A DNA stretch of 64,000 nt from Drosophila miranda (Eukaryota > Arthropoda > Insecta > Diptera > Drosophilidae), in contig NC_046674.1 of NCBI RefSeq assembly GCF_003369915.1, positions 30,569,657 through 30,633,656 on the forward strand, read 5' to 3'. The translations under genes were made by a program, and so were the position numbers. This document shows positions 1-14,000 of this stretch, one piece after another. The notes beneath the pieces are model-generated. The model worked only from the letters and a program-made list of their open reading frames with translations. It was not told where the DNA came from and made no database searches. Each line of letters opens with the position of its first letter. The first letter of the stretch is position 1.

Positions 1-1390
1 TCGAGTCCCGCAGAGATTTAACGAGGACCGGTCAACAGAGGCCGTTGTTCTACCTGCTGTTCGCTATTAGTCAGTACGTCCTACCGATTGCGGAGCTATG
101 TAGTTCCAGCTCCCCGCGGCTTTGTGGAGCTCTATGTTTCGACCAATAGTATTTTTTTCCAAATTTTTGTACACGTGTTCGAGTGAGTGAGAGAGCGATC
201 TTCGCGGGTATAGAGAGATATACCCAAATACTCATGTACTTATGAATGGGCGTGGCCCATCGACCTAATTACAAATAACCCCACCTTTAGACATACTTCC
301 CTTTATTTTCTGTGGGATGGTTCTTCCACTGTGTTTTAAGATCTGATCAGAAATATCTTATGCACTTTCCACCATTTCTATTTTATCTCGTTCCAGCCGG
401 TTCGGAGCGCGTGTCTTAACACAAAAGTCTGCTGGTAGCAATCGACTTTAAGCCACAAATAATTGAAAAGTTCGCAGAGAAAATGAAATTAAAATAATTA
501 ACAATACAAATTAAATACGATCTTCATCAGACTTTTTCACTGTTCCATTTGATTTTGTTATTGACTGCGAAAAAGATAAAATTCCGCTAAAGAAAAGCAA
601 TTCAACTACAAAAATTCAAAAATAAAATATATATAATAATAGTAAATAAAAACTAAATGAATAGTTCGAAATAGATAAATTTGTCATACATATTTCTTTG
701 CGTAAAAGTGCGTCTAGCTAGAAATATAGTTAATTTTCATCATTTGTGAGTGTCTAGCCAATCAATCTACATATAGCAAATAGGAACTACAAGGTTTTAT
801 ACCGAATTTAAAGGATTTTGCGAAAGGGCGCAGTGCGCAACTAATGCTCCCAAAATCACAAACAAAAGTAAAAAAAAAAACCAAAATAAATCAACCACAA
901 CAATAATAAAAAAATGTAAATGTAAAATAAATAACAAAAGCAAATTTTTTTAAATATTAAAAATTATACATATTTACAAAAAAGAGAAGCAAAAACCAAT
1001 AAAAAAGACTTGAATTTCTTAAAGAAATAAATATGTATACAAGAAAAAGCGTATAACAACCACAACAACAACAAGAAAAACGGACTTCCAACGATCTCGA
1101 ATAACGACGAAACGAAATATATTTTAGAGCAGAGGCTCCCCTCGAAATTAAACTATGATAAAGAGCACGAAATTCGGTTAACAAAATATTTGCCAATTTA
1201 ATAAATAAAAAAAGCTCGACGTTGGGCTACAAGAATTTATACTGAAACAGAAACCATTTTCAAGGCCAGTCCGAGAAAGCGTGAGAGAGTAAGAGCAGTC
1301 AGTAAAGGAGAAGGGTAGAGCGAGAGATCCGCTGTAAAGTGATATTTTATAAAACCTACGAAATATCAGTTAAGGACAACGACTTATAAG
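1..1390 (+). other. fne: candidate 5' noncoding exon of fne
   Basis: This stretch is A-rich with CAACAACAA and AAATAAA-type low complexity, the texture of Drosophila 5' UTR exons, and has no long open frame. It ends at a very good splice donor, AAG|GTAAGTGC, at 1391. The next convincing + strand acceptor leading into coding sequence is at 19298, so I infer that this is an upstream noncoding exon of fne. The 5' limit is not visible and may lie outside the window. Transcript data are needed to confirm it. Confidence 0.4.
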
Positions 1391-2442
1391 GTAAGTGCTT
1401 ATGGTAGAATATATATGAAAAGTTACTATTTCAACCAAACAAAATTTTAAAGATATTTGTTTTTTGTGTGTGTTATAAAGGGCCATTTAAAAATCAGAAT
1501 TTCTCTTTCAAATTAAAAAACTCAATAAACGACCATTTCAAAAAAATTAATTAATGTATATAATGAAAATATCAGGAGTTTTCAATTAAAATTTTCAACT
1601 GTTTATTGTTTGTCTTTATGTCTGCTATCCGCTTCCCCGTTCCGGGTTGTTCCAATCGAACGGTTCGACTAGCAATTTATGCATTAATTGTGTTCGTTGA
1701 TTGCATTGTTGTGGCCCCAACACAGACCCACACACAGTCATAGAGCAACACCCACAAGCAATCTACTCTCTCCCTATAACTCCTACCATTCAGATTCGCT
1801 TCCCATTGCATTGTCTGCTGAATGATGGCGGCAGTGCCAACCTGCGCACTCCCACTCATTCAAAATCAAATGCAAATTGGACTCTTGCACTCCTCCTACG
1901 CTCTCCTGTGCAACGATTTCACAACAATTTCATCGATTTTTAAATTGGCACAAATTAATAGAGAATATCCATTGTGAGAACGACGAAATATGAATCCCTC
2001 GCAAATCGTCTAGGAAATGATATAATCACATCAAAGAAAATCTAATCACAGCCTGTTACAAATTAGAATTGCTTATTTAATGGCGCCATATTGCCTGGAA
2101 ATTGATAGTAAAGCCATGTCAAATTGCTAGCTGTTTATACAAACAGTCGCTTCGAATAATTTAACGAAAACAGTGGATTCTTTGCGTGTATTAGTGTCTA
2201 TACTTGTATCTTATAAAAACATGATTTCCATTCTTACACACAAATAAACGATGATAGTCTTGAGAAATTAAAAAGATTTAGCTTATCAAGTAATCAATAC
2301 ATCCAAAAACTGTGAACGTAGTGATTGAATATTAACAGCTTATACAGTATTCTGGGGTTGTTTGATATGATTTCAATAGGAAGGTCAATAGATTTTGATC
2401 TATACAATTTATATTACAACACATTTATCCTAAAACGAGGGG

Positions 2443-3425
2443 GGTAGTATGGCTCTCCTCCGACAGACGGCGCACAGTGGCGACTTAGACGAAAAGATTT
2501 TTTTAGCGCTTCGGATTTACGCATAAATCTACGCATCTAATAGACAATTTTCCAGAGCTTTTAAAAATCAAATTTTCAAAATAAAGTAAAAGCCCTTTCT
2601 GCGCTTCGGAGCCGTTTAGCTTCTATACCGATTTACCTGCCACAACCTCGCACAAAAAACGGTCAAAAACGGCTATCACAGTTCTTAAATCCCATATAAA
2701 ATAATAAATGGTTGTACCGTTACCTGTCTTTTTGACCAGGTTTTGCATGCAAGAATTAGATTTATCTTTGATCTTTTGAATCTTTTGACAACAGCAACAA
2801 TTTTAGTTGAAAATAAAATACAAAATAATAATTTATCGATCTAAAAAAATAACAATTGAGCATTTTACATAAGAAAATATGCACCGGCAACAACGTTAAA
2901 CTTTAACACATTATTGTGAAGCTTTTGGACATTTTAGCATAATTTACTTGAACAGATTAAATTTTGAACGATTTTTCTTTCAAATGCAGTTTGTTTCATG
3001 AAGATGTCTTTATTCGTTCAGAAGGTTTTAATTAAGCAAGCTGAAACGGTCGAATGTCCCACTGTGCGGCGCTAACATTGAACGACAAACAGGGAGTGCA
3101 AGAGAGACAGAAAATCAGTCAGAACCTGTCGTCGGGCACTGCGTAGTCACTGTAAATTGATTTGCTCCTTTTGGTTAAAATACTGATCCGATCTAATCTA
3201 GATTCGGCAATCTGGTAGATATGATTCTCTATGATTGTGCATCTAATTTTCTGGGATCTTCAAAATTGCAGATGCCACAGATTTTCGTCCCTTGTGGGGG
3301 TGAGGTAAAATTTTGTAATACACTTGTAATAGTGAAATCTAACAGGTGTGTGGATACCAAATTTGGTTGCTTTAGCTCTTATAGTCTTTGAGATCTATGC
3401 GCACATTTTTAGCGATATCGGGTAG
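2443..3425 (+). repeat. Helentron/DINE-like interspersed repeat, split by a MITE
   Basis: The sequence matches, by eye, the full-length repeat at 37827-38888. It has the same GTATGGCTCTCCTCC head, the GAGAGAGACAGAA block, the GCCACAGATTTTCGTCC block and the GGATACCAAATTTGGTTGCT block, in the same order and orientation. It is interrupted at 2473-3066 by a Transib-like insertion. It lacks the 3' terminal hairpin and GACGGACAGAC tract of the full copy, so it is 3' truncated. Confidence 0.6.
2473..3066. mobile_element. Transib-like non-autonomous element (MITE), 594 bp
   Basis: It starts CACAGTGG and ends CCACTGTG, a perfect 8-bp terminal inverted repeat, and is flanked on both sides by the 5-bp direct repeat CGGCG (2468-2472 and 3067-3071). 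The related repeat at 37866-37880 is an unoccupied version of the same target. Transib elements are known to have CACWRTGG termini, related to the RAG recombination-signal heptamer CACAGTG, and GC-rich 5-bp target duplications; both fit. There is no transposase frame inside, so it is non-autonomous. Assignment to Transib rests on termini and TSD only. Confidence 0.65.
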
Positions 3426-4335
3426 GAAACTTCTGATTCAAAAGATCATTCCTCGGCTCTATGTAAGTAAATATATCTCTCACAAAATGGGGGAGCTTCA
3501 GCGGCCTTGAATGCTGTGTTACATCTATATACATATTCGTATTTAATATGATTTTAGTATGGCTGTCCTCTGGGTTTCAGAAGAACTTTAATGATAAGTT
3601 GGAGTGCTTCACAGATCATATAGCCATTATTATTGTTATTTCGCTTATGGAAATTTCCAATACTATATATCCTAACAAGACAAATGATCATTCAAACTGT
3701 AATTGTAATTGTATAATTCAATAATTTAATCTATATATGAAACACGATATGGTAGGGCCTTACGTCCACAAATACATATGTATATCGATTAAAGCCCTAA
3801 AGCAGGCAACGGAGGTGGGTGAGAGACAGTGAGAGGGTGAGGAGGAGATGTTAAGTGAAATGCAATTTATACTCATTTCAGTTGTATATATACTATATAT
3901 CAAAATAAACGTTCTAGCGGAGCGTATTACCGCCAATGTTAGCCAGCCGAATACAGAAAATCAATTATTTAAATGTAACATTTGCAAAACATGTTCAGAA
4001 TTCGATGCCAGCTACACTTACAAACCAGTGAAAGAGACAAACGTACAGCCAGCGAAAGAGACAGGCAGAAAAACAAACAGACAGACATGATAAAATCATA
4101 GAGAGAAAGAGAGAGAGATTTTTGAACAGACCTGTAGGGTGGGGGACAGAGTCAGAGCCAGATTATTATGCAATCACCAGCAGCAACTACGACAAGTACT
4201 CGTACATGCATGCATGCAATGTCTATATGCTGTACATAATCAATATACTCGTTTAATTGAAAATGCAGCCTTACTCTCCCTCTCGTCTCAGCTTTCTGTT
4301 GTCTCTTTCTGTATCCGTCTCTCGCACAATCTACA

Positions 4336-4360
4336 TCTCTCTCTCTCTCTCTCTCTCTCT
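4336..4360. repeat. (TC)n microsatellite
   Basis: Uninterrupted TC dinucleotides inside the fne 5' intron, preceded by a CT-rich tract from about 4275. Confidence 0.9.
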
Positions 4361-7300
4361 ACCTCTTCTTCTGAGTAGCACTTTCAATCAGAAATTTCGG
4401 CACAAGGCTTCGTTTTCTCCTTGAAAAGATATGACTGCCCATCAGCTGCCACCACTCACCAGTCCAGGACACCCAGTCCAGAGGCATCACCAGCACGTTT
4501 CATCGGCTGACGCAGACAGTACACCTGGGCCATGACATCATTTGCGACTAGACCTCTACTGTTCTGTAAACTGTAAATTGTTCAGTATACAGTTTGAATT
4601 TTAAAGAATCTTATCTATGAACCACTTATATCTAATTATCTAAGCCATTGAACATGATGGGATTTTATAAATTCGTTAAAGGATTTTATTATCAATAGTT
4701 GTTCTAATAGCTTGAACTTGGTAGGCTCCTGAGGATCCGGTGACAGTCTTTGGTACACCTGGGCTGGACCTCGATGTCCGGCAGAAGATCAGATAAAAGA
4801 AATAGATTATTTCTTCGCATTCTGCAATATTTTTTCTTGCATCTCCCTTATATCGATTGGAAGATCAGACTCCTCCACGGAATCGTATAATACTGAATAT
4901 TTTTATTTCATAAGGCATAGATTTAAGATCTTAGCCATTCATTCAAGATTTAAATGAAACGTGGCTAAGATTTTATAGCCTGATGAGACGTCTTCATATA
5001 ATTCTTATCTGATAAGTGAGCTGCTTACTTTCTGAACTTGCTTACTTTCAAAGCATCCTTTGGATATAGAGCAGCTGCTTAGCAACAGATTCACAGATAC
5101 AAGTTAGTTATAATGGGAACTGACGTTCAGCCATCTCTCTATCTGATGGAAAATCCCACACAATGTCCCAGAGACCCATGGGATTTCCATTCAGCGCTCG
5201 TTTTCATACTTGGCCGCGTTGTGGCAGCTGAAGGGAGCCGGGAGATCTTGAGTCGAGTTTTTCTTTCAGCTTCCATCTTTTGCTTTCCGTGCCGTTTGCT
5301 TTTGCGGATTCTGCAAATTAAAACGCGTTTCCAGGGCCACGCCCAGTCCCCACTCGGGGGAGCGCTTCACTTTTCTATGGCTGAAAGGTGGAATTCTATT
5401 AGTAAGTTTTTGCTTCGAAGCTCATTTCATGAAGAGAGGCAGCTGAGGGCGGATGCGAGCAAATAAAATTAAAGCTTTCAGCACGAATTGAATTTTACAA
5501 AGAGTTATTCTCCGGATTTTTCACTTTGACGATGGATTTATTCCTTCCTTAGCCATCCCTTGCTCTCACTCTGTGCTTTTTCCTCCGTTTCTGGCCCTTA
5601 CCGTCTGAAGTTTTCCATCCATTCTGACGATTCGATTTCCTGAGCTCCTGCTCAAGGGCTTACTTCTCATCAAGTGGTTTCCCTCAACCCGATTTGAATA
5701 CATATTCCTAGCCAAATAAAATTGCAACTTGCATAGAATGAAATCGAATGGGATCGAATGGGATCCTGGCTTATAGACTAAGCAGGCGCTCTAAAAGCTT
5801 TTGTTTCCTGTTGAATGGGAAATATTTAGCTGAATTATTGTCTAATTCTCAATGCCATTTGAATGGGGATTGATGGAAACAAACACACACACTTGTTCGG
5901 TAATTAAGTTGTGTGTTTGGGTATATGTCTTCGTTTGGGCTTTGGGTTGGTCGTTGGGTCTGGCTTCTAGGTTCTGGGGGTGTAATTTGATTTGCTGTTG
6001 TTCCACGAACCGTATGGGCCATATCCTTCGCACTGACCACATTTAATTTCATAGGCGATTTGGCCCAGTAAAAAGTTAAAGGAAATAACAACAAAATATC
6101 CTGTCCAAAGGCACACACAGAGAGAGCGAGAGAGAGGGGGCGACACACCCAGGCAGAGTGAGTGAATGGGTGAGAGACATAGTGGGTGGGAAGCGGGGGG
6201 CGGGTGGGGAGAAAGTTAGCTCGGTTATTGCATTTTTGCAAATTGGAGGCTTCCCTTTGAAGTTTTGAGCCGGATGCGGCAATCGGCATCGGTAAAATCA
6301 ATATGACGCATGCGCTGCTTTTTCATCGTTCGGGCTCCCAATCCCTCACCCAACTTTCCCACACAAAAAGTATTGAAATTGGCTGGAAAATTCTGGGAAA
6401 AGAGTAGTGCATTCTCAGTAAATGACACAGCTTAAATATGTACAAAGTATACGTATGTAATACACCAGGAGGTGCTATCTCCTCTCGAGGAAAGCCGAGA
6501 GACTAATTATCTCTGAAGCCTTTTTTTTATCCACATGGTTATTACAGTGCCAGTGCAGAATAATTGCAAAAAAAGCATGGTACAGATGAATGGAAATATA
6601 TATGGACAGCATTGATTGTTCCGAAAAAGAAGAATGGAAGGAATTCTACTTGTAGAAATCAAATAATAATTACAGTATTGGAGTTCGACAATTCTAAGGT
6701 GGAGCTCACAGCTTCCTCAAATCAGTGTAGAGTAATAAGGTTGGAATGCACAAAATAAGAAAGGAAATCGGTACGACTGTATTCCAGGAAAAAGTAGCGT
6801 ATGTTTATCCATAATCATTAATTTTAAAAGATATTGTTTTTGAATTCAAAAGGCAAACTATCTCTGAAGTTCAGTGTTCGTTAACTTGTTAGATGTTTAA
6901 GCTAAAGAGAAAAATAAATGCCCGAAAAAGGTTGTCCAACACGCAAAGAATATACATACAATACAATACATACAATACATATACGTACATGTACATCATA
7001 AATATCCCCGACCCCAAGAAGTATGCAAAGGGATAAAGTTTATTTGCCAGACGTTTTTGCTTTTCTTTAATTAATGCAATTGAAGTGCACTTTGGCCCGC
7101 TCTCTCAGCTCGCGCCATCCGAATGCAGAGTTTCCACCACCTAAAGAGCACCACCATCCCCATAAGCACCACCACCACCACCGCTGACCACCGACGGCCT
7201 CGCGGCTAGCTAAAGTGCAGCGGCAGCATCATCAGAGTACGTCCAACAACCACCAGACCACCAAAAAAAGTTTTACAAAAAACCGCTCCACAGCGACCAC

Positions 7301-7590
7301 ATGGAAATCCATAAACAAATATTTCAAATCCACCAAAGCTTCGGCCAGTAAGGCTTCTACCAATGCGCTACTGATACTGTGAATAGACAAATGACCACAC
7401 ACTCGTAGCCCTGTTTGAACACTTCTTTCGCAGGCACTATAAGAGCTAGAGGTGTCAGTGGTCTATGGTGCCCATGGAAAAAATGTTTTCGAGCGCCATT
7501 TACTCGAACTGCTTACTTAAAAATTAAATACATCTGAAATCTGGAAAAATAGCTCAGCCAATATTCAAAATGAGTAGGGGATTTGTGGGG

Positions 7591-7965
7591 AAGTGAATGT
7601 ATGTAACGCCCAGAAGGAAGCGTTTTCGACCGCATAAAGTACATATATGTATATTCCGTCCGTCTTGTTTGGCACCTAGCTCTCAGAGACTATAAGAGCT
7701 AGAGCAACAAAGTTTTGTATCCAGACTCTTGTGGTATCACACTGAAAAAAGTTTCTTTTAAAATTTTGCCACGCCCCTTTCCGCCCTCACAAAGAACGAA
7801 AAACTGTGGCATCCACAATTTTGAAGATACGCGAAGAGCAGAGTGGTGAATCTGGATCAGATCAAATTATTATTATAGCCAGAAGGAACAAATCCATTTT
7901 CAGTGGCTACGAAAGGCCCATGGCCTATTTTCTTGCTTATTTGCTGTCTCTCTCACACACTGAAA
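7591..7965 (-). repeat. Helentron/DINE-like repeat, fragment
   Basis: Reverse-orientation copy of the 37827-38888 family. It shows, inverted, the blocks GTAACGCCCAGAAGGAAGCG, the TATATGTATATTC run, the short GTCCGTC tract, ACTATAAGAGCTAGAGCAAC, the GTGGCATCCACA block and the ATTATAGCCAGAAGGAAC block. The terminal TATACCC hairpin end is missing. Confidence 0.55.
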
Positions 7966-9727
7966 ATTGATTTGTATATATACATTGTATGTATCTTATA
8001 AGAACTTTAATAGGCTTGGTAGAGAAAGGTGGTCGAAATACATTAGCGAGGGGTTATTCCTTGCCTTTTTTTGGGTAGAGCATCAATTAGAGGGCAAAAT
8101 CCAGGTCTGATGCTAATGCTGATGTTGATGCTTCGCGGAACATCAAAAATATACACACTGACAACAGCAACGGCCATTGCGACAAAAGAGTTTTTTCAAT
8201 GGATGTAAAAATTCAAAATTCAAGCACCACTTCAGAGGGTCCGCCGTACGATTATTGAAATGGACAGCATTCGGCTGCAACAACGGGGTAGGATTACATA
8301 GCGGCGGTACGAGTCGATGGAAGGGCGTATGCCATGAAACTGAACATCAGACGCTTTGTATACTGTCGGGACCCGTTCTTCCGCTGCCTCGGTGGTGTTG
8401 CATGAAAAACAGCGAAATGGTTAAAAAAATACAAAAAGTTAACTGCATTGCTGGGGAAAAAATTCCATTTCGAGCAAATCCTCTGCCATTTATTCATCTA
8501 TCCATCACTGCTTTCATCTGAGTTTTCATCACAGTCGACTCACCAACTCATAGACTCGGTAAGAACCTTAACAAAAAGAGCTTTGCGCTGATGCTTGCAC
8601 CACGATCCGTAGGAACCGTAGTGAAATGAGTTTCCCAAACAGGTGAAGTGCTAAACAATTAATTAGAAAAGTTTGTTTCTTTCGTTCTGTCCGGCTTCGA
8701 GTTGAAAACCAATTTTAAAGTTGCCAAGCATCATTCATCCCATATAAAAACTTGCTTGGGCTTGAGGGGGTGCTGGAGGAAAGTGTATCGTATTCTTTTT
8801 GAAACAGTGGTACGATTAAATTCAAATTGTAGGTCCTAGTCAAAGTACTTGATAATCAGTTGAAAATCTTTGGCCGAAGTACTCTGGTTTAACACACCGC
8901 CTCTACAGAACTTTCTTAAAATTGGCTTAGAGATCAATTTACGGGCTGTAACACCAAGGGATTGCAACTTATCATGATCGCTGGCGGACTCTTTAGCCAT
9001 GTTCTAATGTTCAGAGATTATTTATTGCCTCAGAAAACTTTTTTATACTCATGAGTATACCAGGTACTTATATGTAAGTTTATTTTCTATACCAGAATAT
9101 CTGAACTGGAAAAAATGTACTTAAAAATGTAGCTGAAAGACAGAAAAGGCATAGGGAAACATTCTGAGCTGTACATGCATATGTATGTATGTACGGGTAT
9201 GTAATTCCAAAGGCTATATTCTGTGTCGAGTTTCTTTAACTGGAATCCGATATACGAACCATCTACCCACTCACCTATGGGTGCAAAGCAGGGTGACTCA
9301 TTATCAGTCTCAATTATGTAAATTAAGCTTTAATTTCGCTTGCTTTTTTACATAGATGCCAGGTCTTTTGGCATCCTCTAAATCCTTCTATATATCGTGT
9401 CTTTCTCTCATTTCCCCCTCTACTCATTTTCCAGTTAATGTCTACGTGGACAATTAAATACTCTTTTTTCGCCTGCTTTCTGCTGATTTTATTTTTCTGG
9501 TTTCTGTTTTTGGCTGTTCCCTGTGGTATCCTCCCATGATGTCAGGTATTGTACATGGAAACGTACTCACTAATGCCATTTGTTATGGTATGTGGACACA
9601 CACAATCCCCGACACAGATACTCACACGCACACACACATACTTATCTGTTGCAATTTATGAGAAAATATGAAAAAAAAACATAAAAAAAGAAAAGTAAGC
9701 AGAAAGAAGAAAAAAAAGCAAACGTCG

Positions 9728-10586
9728 CACAGTGGGACAATACGGCGATTTCAGCTTGCTAAATTAATAACTTCTGAACAAAATCAGATCTCCACGAAAA
9801 AAACCTCCATTTGAAAAATTAATGTCTACAAGCTTGACAATAATGTGTCAAGATTTAACTTTGTTCCGGTGCATGTGTGCCTATAACAAATTTGTTTGTA
9901 TCAATAAAGAACGCCATACAAAATAATTTTATATTTAATCGATATATACATATTTATATATGTACATACATATATATATAGCTGAATTTCCATACAGCCA
10001 ATCATAAGAAAAACTCGTTTTACGGATAATTTTTTAATATGGAATTCTTTTTTTGCAGAATATCGAATTGCAGTGTTTTGGAAATATATTCGTTTTATAG
10101 AAAATTTTGTTGTACGCAATAATAATAAAATCGTAATCGTAATATCGTTATAAAATCCACATTGGAAGTAATACCTAAAAAAATGAATTTTTCTAGAAAA
10201 TAACTATTTTTCGATTTATTTTGTTATCTCACTCGTCTAATATATAAAAAATATGGATGTATTAATACATGGATACCATTTTTTAGTTAATTGTCAAGTT
10301 TGACTCAAACACAATTATCTAGCTTAAATTTTCCGAGATTTTGTATACCCGATACTCAAAATGAGTATAAAGGTATATTTCATTTTTGTATATTTTCATT
10401 TAGCCGAGTCGTCCCTATGAGCGCCTAGTGCTCAGTGACTATAGGGCTAGAGCAACGAAAAATGATCAAAATATGATTTTATACGGAGTTTATACCTGCG
10501 ACAGCCCTTTTAGCCAGTTTTGTATTACTAGATATTTCTGTATTCTTTGACTTTTGCCACCCCTTTTCGGCTGATGTCCCACTGTG
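9728..10586. mobile_element. Transib-like non-autonomous element, second copy
   Basis: Bounded by CACAGTGGGAC at 9728 and GTCCCACTGTG ending at 10586, an 11-bp perfect inverted repeat. The first 40 bp match the inverted right end of the element at 2473-3066, including the TTTCAGCTTGCT block. Flanks are CGTCG and TGACG, which do not form a clean 5-bp duplication. The interior is AT-rich with no transposase frame and contains a Helentron/DINE-like fragment at 10346-10460. Confidence 0.5.
10346..10460 (-). repeat. Helentron/DINE-like terminal fragment nested in a MITE
   Basis: Begins with TATACCCGATACT and the hairpin ACTCAAAATGAGT, the same terminus as the 38875-38888 end, followed by the GAGCGCCTAGTGCTCAGTGACTATA block and AGAGCAACG. 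It lies inside the 9728-10586 element, so it inserted later or was captured. Confidence 0.55.
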
Positions 10587-10944
10587 TGACGGTCGCTATG
10601 TTTTCGACCCGCACACACACACACAAACACATACACATTAGAGAGGTCACACAAGCACTCGCACACGTGTACACCACCCGGCAACATATCAAAGGACATA
10701 AAGAAATTTGTTGTACTCTGCAGAGACTGGGTGTTGTGATTTTGATTAGACAGCCCGGATTTCACTTTCACAACAATTTTTCGATTTACATTTGAAATCA
10801 CATAAATTGGGTTTCCCATTCCGCAAGATTTCTTCGTTTGCAAAAAGATGTTTTCGTTTTCCTCGACGATATGAAAGTAAACGAATTTTTATACAACAAA
10901 ACGAACCTTAATTGCTAAAGGAACAAAATAGACGACTTAACATA

Positions 10945-11008
10945 TTGATGCATAAACATAAATTTAACACCATTACCAGGGCAATTTAGCTTGTTCCTTC
11001 TTCAAAAA
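10945..11008 (+). repeat. short dispersed repeat shared with 31541-31605
   Basis: A stretch containing ATTGATGCAT, AACATAAATTT, ACACCATTA and CAATTTAGCTTG recurs in the same orientation in the second Pdfr intron at about 31541-31605 with a few substitutions. No coding frame or termini are recognisable. It is probably a fragment of an old transposable element. Confidence 0.45.
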
Positions 11009-14000
11009 TAATGAAGAATCGTTTGAAAAGTTATCTCTGATTTAAGTTTAAGATATTTACTCTTAGGGCTAGGGTATCGCCTCTTTCGATCATCGAGATA
11101 GTTATTCTTTCGTCCTTATTTTGTTTTTTTCTTTTAGAGTTTTGCCGCAAAATCAATTTCCGCGCACAATTTCCATTGTGCGCAGGACACAGCTCTCCAC
11201 CAGCCACCACCTCCTAGCCGCCCTCTCCCCCCACCACATACATACACATACACAGCTAGATATGCATGCGCAGTAGAGAGTACTGGCTCTCTTACGATTT
11301 GCATTTCCTTCCTGGTGTTGGTTTTTGGGTGAAAATTGCGCAATCTATGAAAATCAAAACAACGCCCCACAAATACAGACATAAGAAAACACAGAAAGAG
11401 AGAGAAAACGAGAGCAACGAAAGAGAGAGAGCTTGGAGTTTTGGGAGAATATGGAGCTGAGTAGTGGGGTACTAGGAAGAGGATACTACGAGGTGTGAGA
11501 CCCTTGTATCCAACTTGGCCACCGGCCGGCAGCTATGGCAGCGCTCTCCCTAGTGTATATGAATCGTACGTGTATATAGCATTGTGTCAGAGTTCAACAT
11601 CCTACACAGACGTACCCTCACTTACAGTGAGTGAGTGAAAAAGAGAGAGCTGCATTTGGCATTAGAGATGGTGGGTGGCGGTGGTGCTGGTGGTGGTGGT
11701 GGTTGGTGGTCCTGCTGCGCTTTTCCTTTATAATTTTTTGGTCAGGTGACACCACCGGTCCACCGACAGAGTCTCTATATACAGCACACATATTTAGACC
11801 TGTCTTCGAGTATATACAAGTTCGTATTCGTACATACATACATATGTACATATATGCACGAGTATACATAACAGATCGGGTTATGAATGAAAGTTCAGTT
11901 TATGAAATACTAGACTTAATGTAAAGAACAAGCTCAATGATGGGAAGAGCATCAGTTAAGAATGGGAATAGGGTAGAGTGCGATAGAGGGGAATACATTT
12001 GAGCGTTTGTAGAATTTATTTATTTGAAAATATCAGCACTACATCAGCTTTAAATCAATCTATTGATTGAAATATATATAAACTTAATTTTCTATCTTAT
12101 ATATATTTTATCTATCATACCGTAGAATGAAATTGGGTCTTATTCATTTATCGCTCATTTGCATGTGTAGATTTCTTTACATTAACATTAGAATTGCCTA
12201 TGGACTATCATCAAATGATCTTTAAGACAGAACATACATATTTTTGTACAAAATTCCACGCCCAATAGATTCTTTAACATATAATGATGTAATCTTGTAA
12301 TTCCTACGTATATATGTACATCAATGTGAACTCTTGCTCAATAAGAAAAAACTTGATCATGGGCTTAGGTGAATGTGTACAAATCGACAACATTTAGGTT
12401 GGGGACAACCCATTTATTTCAGTTCGTTAGATGCATTAATTAACCAGAGGCAGGACATTTTCCCAATTATAAGCAGGCCAGGTCAGAGTTTGGTCGTTCG
12501 GTCAGGCCAACGCCAAAACTGGTGTGTTTGTTGGTAACGTCTCATTTACCGGCAACCCTTAGGGACACCGTATACCTGGCACAAGCACCGGCACATGTGG
12601 CACGCTAATGACGCAGGCGAGGCTGTCAAGGGTTTTCGATGGTTGGAGTTGGAGTCTAAAGCGAGGAAACCGAAGACAACAGCCAGCGCCAGAGCCGGGA
12701 ATCGTATCAAACTCTACCTCTATCTGAGGGAGATGCAATCTGAATCTGAATTCGAATCTGAATCGCCGCAGGGTGCATTGAACCCAGGGGCAACTAACGA
12801 GGAGGCATGCAACACAATGCTGATCATTTGTAGCGAATTCGCTTAACGAACACAATCGGGGTGCAAATTAATCGTCTGGCTATCGAACCTCAGAACGGTG
12901 CGTTACCCAGGGGCGGCCCATCCCCTTTATTTGCAGCAGCATAGTTAAATCCATTAACAGAGCATCTGCAGAGGTTAATGCAAGGATTAATGCATAAAGT
13001 ACATATGTATATGTATTCTTAATTATATTTTGCCTTTTCTAAATGCAATATATAATTCCGAAATGTCAAGACAAAATAACTACATATATTGTCGAAATTG
13101 GTGGGAAAAATATCTGTTTCTGAAGTTATTCGAAGCCAATCTAAAGAATCTGAAATTTCTTCATAGCTGAACCAATATGAATGATTTATCTTTAAGGGTA
13201 GTTTAATCATTTTTGCCCTGGAAGACAGCCTTTCTTGCGTATTTAACAAAAGGATGGCTGTTATCCCAATGCAGGCATTGTTTTAAGGAAAATTCTCAGT
13301 TTAACAGACACCCATCGCGCTGAAAATCGTTTTATTGGCTTATTGGCAATCTGGGACTAACAACCCCCCTCGAGCTAAATCACTGTACCTTGTTGTATGT
13401 GCGAAAAAAAAAACGGACAAAATCATTGCATGATGACCGAAATTCTAGATGTGGAAAACCACTGGCAACCACTACGTGCTGCAAAAATGTCACTAAGTCG
13501 CAAGTTACATAAATCGAACCGAACTGAAGCTTAAGATTCCCCATCCTCAGGCGGCAGCGACAGCTGCATCTCCTGGGTCCGATCCTCCAGCAGACATGAT
13601 GGTGGTGGAAAGCTGGTATGGTGGTTAGATCTCCCTCCGCGCTCTTTCCAGGGGGGAAAGTGTTACATAACTTGATGCCCGACAAAAAAAGAGAAATGCA
13701 AATCGATTGGTTCTGGTTTTGTTTCTGTTTGTGTTTGTTTTCTGTGTTTCTGTTTTTGCACAGAGAAAGGGTTAGCTTTCTCTTTTGGAAAACGGGTTCG
13801 TCAGCCTTGGTTGTGCTTCGGGGCCTGTCGCAAAGTTTTAAAACATTTTGACACATGTCCGTCCGAAGACGGGGGGACTTGTATTTGAAAATAAGAAATG
13901 TTTCCCGAAAATTAAGACATATGGCTACATTTTGTACAACAAAGAATACAAAGGGTTCCGATCGGTAAGGGCTCGTTTCGTTTGATCGCTGGGAACGTTT

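Noticed and set aside
5113..5466. 117-codon + strand frame
   Set aside because: No recognisable motif or codon bias; isolated within intronic sequence.
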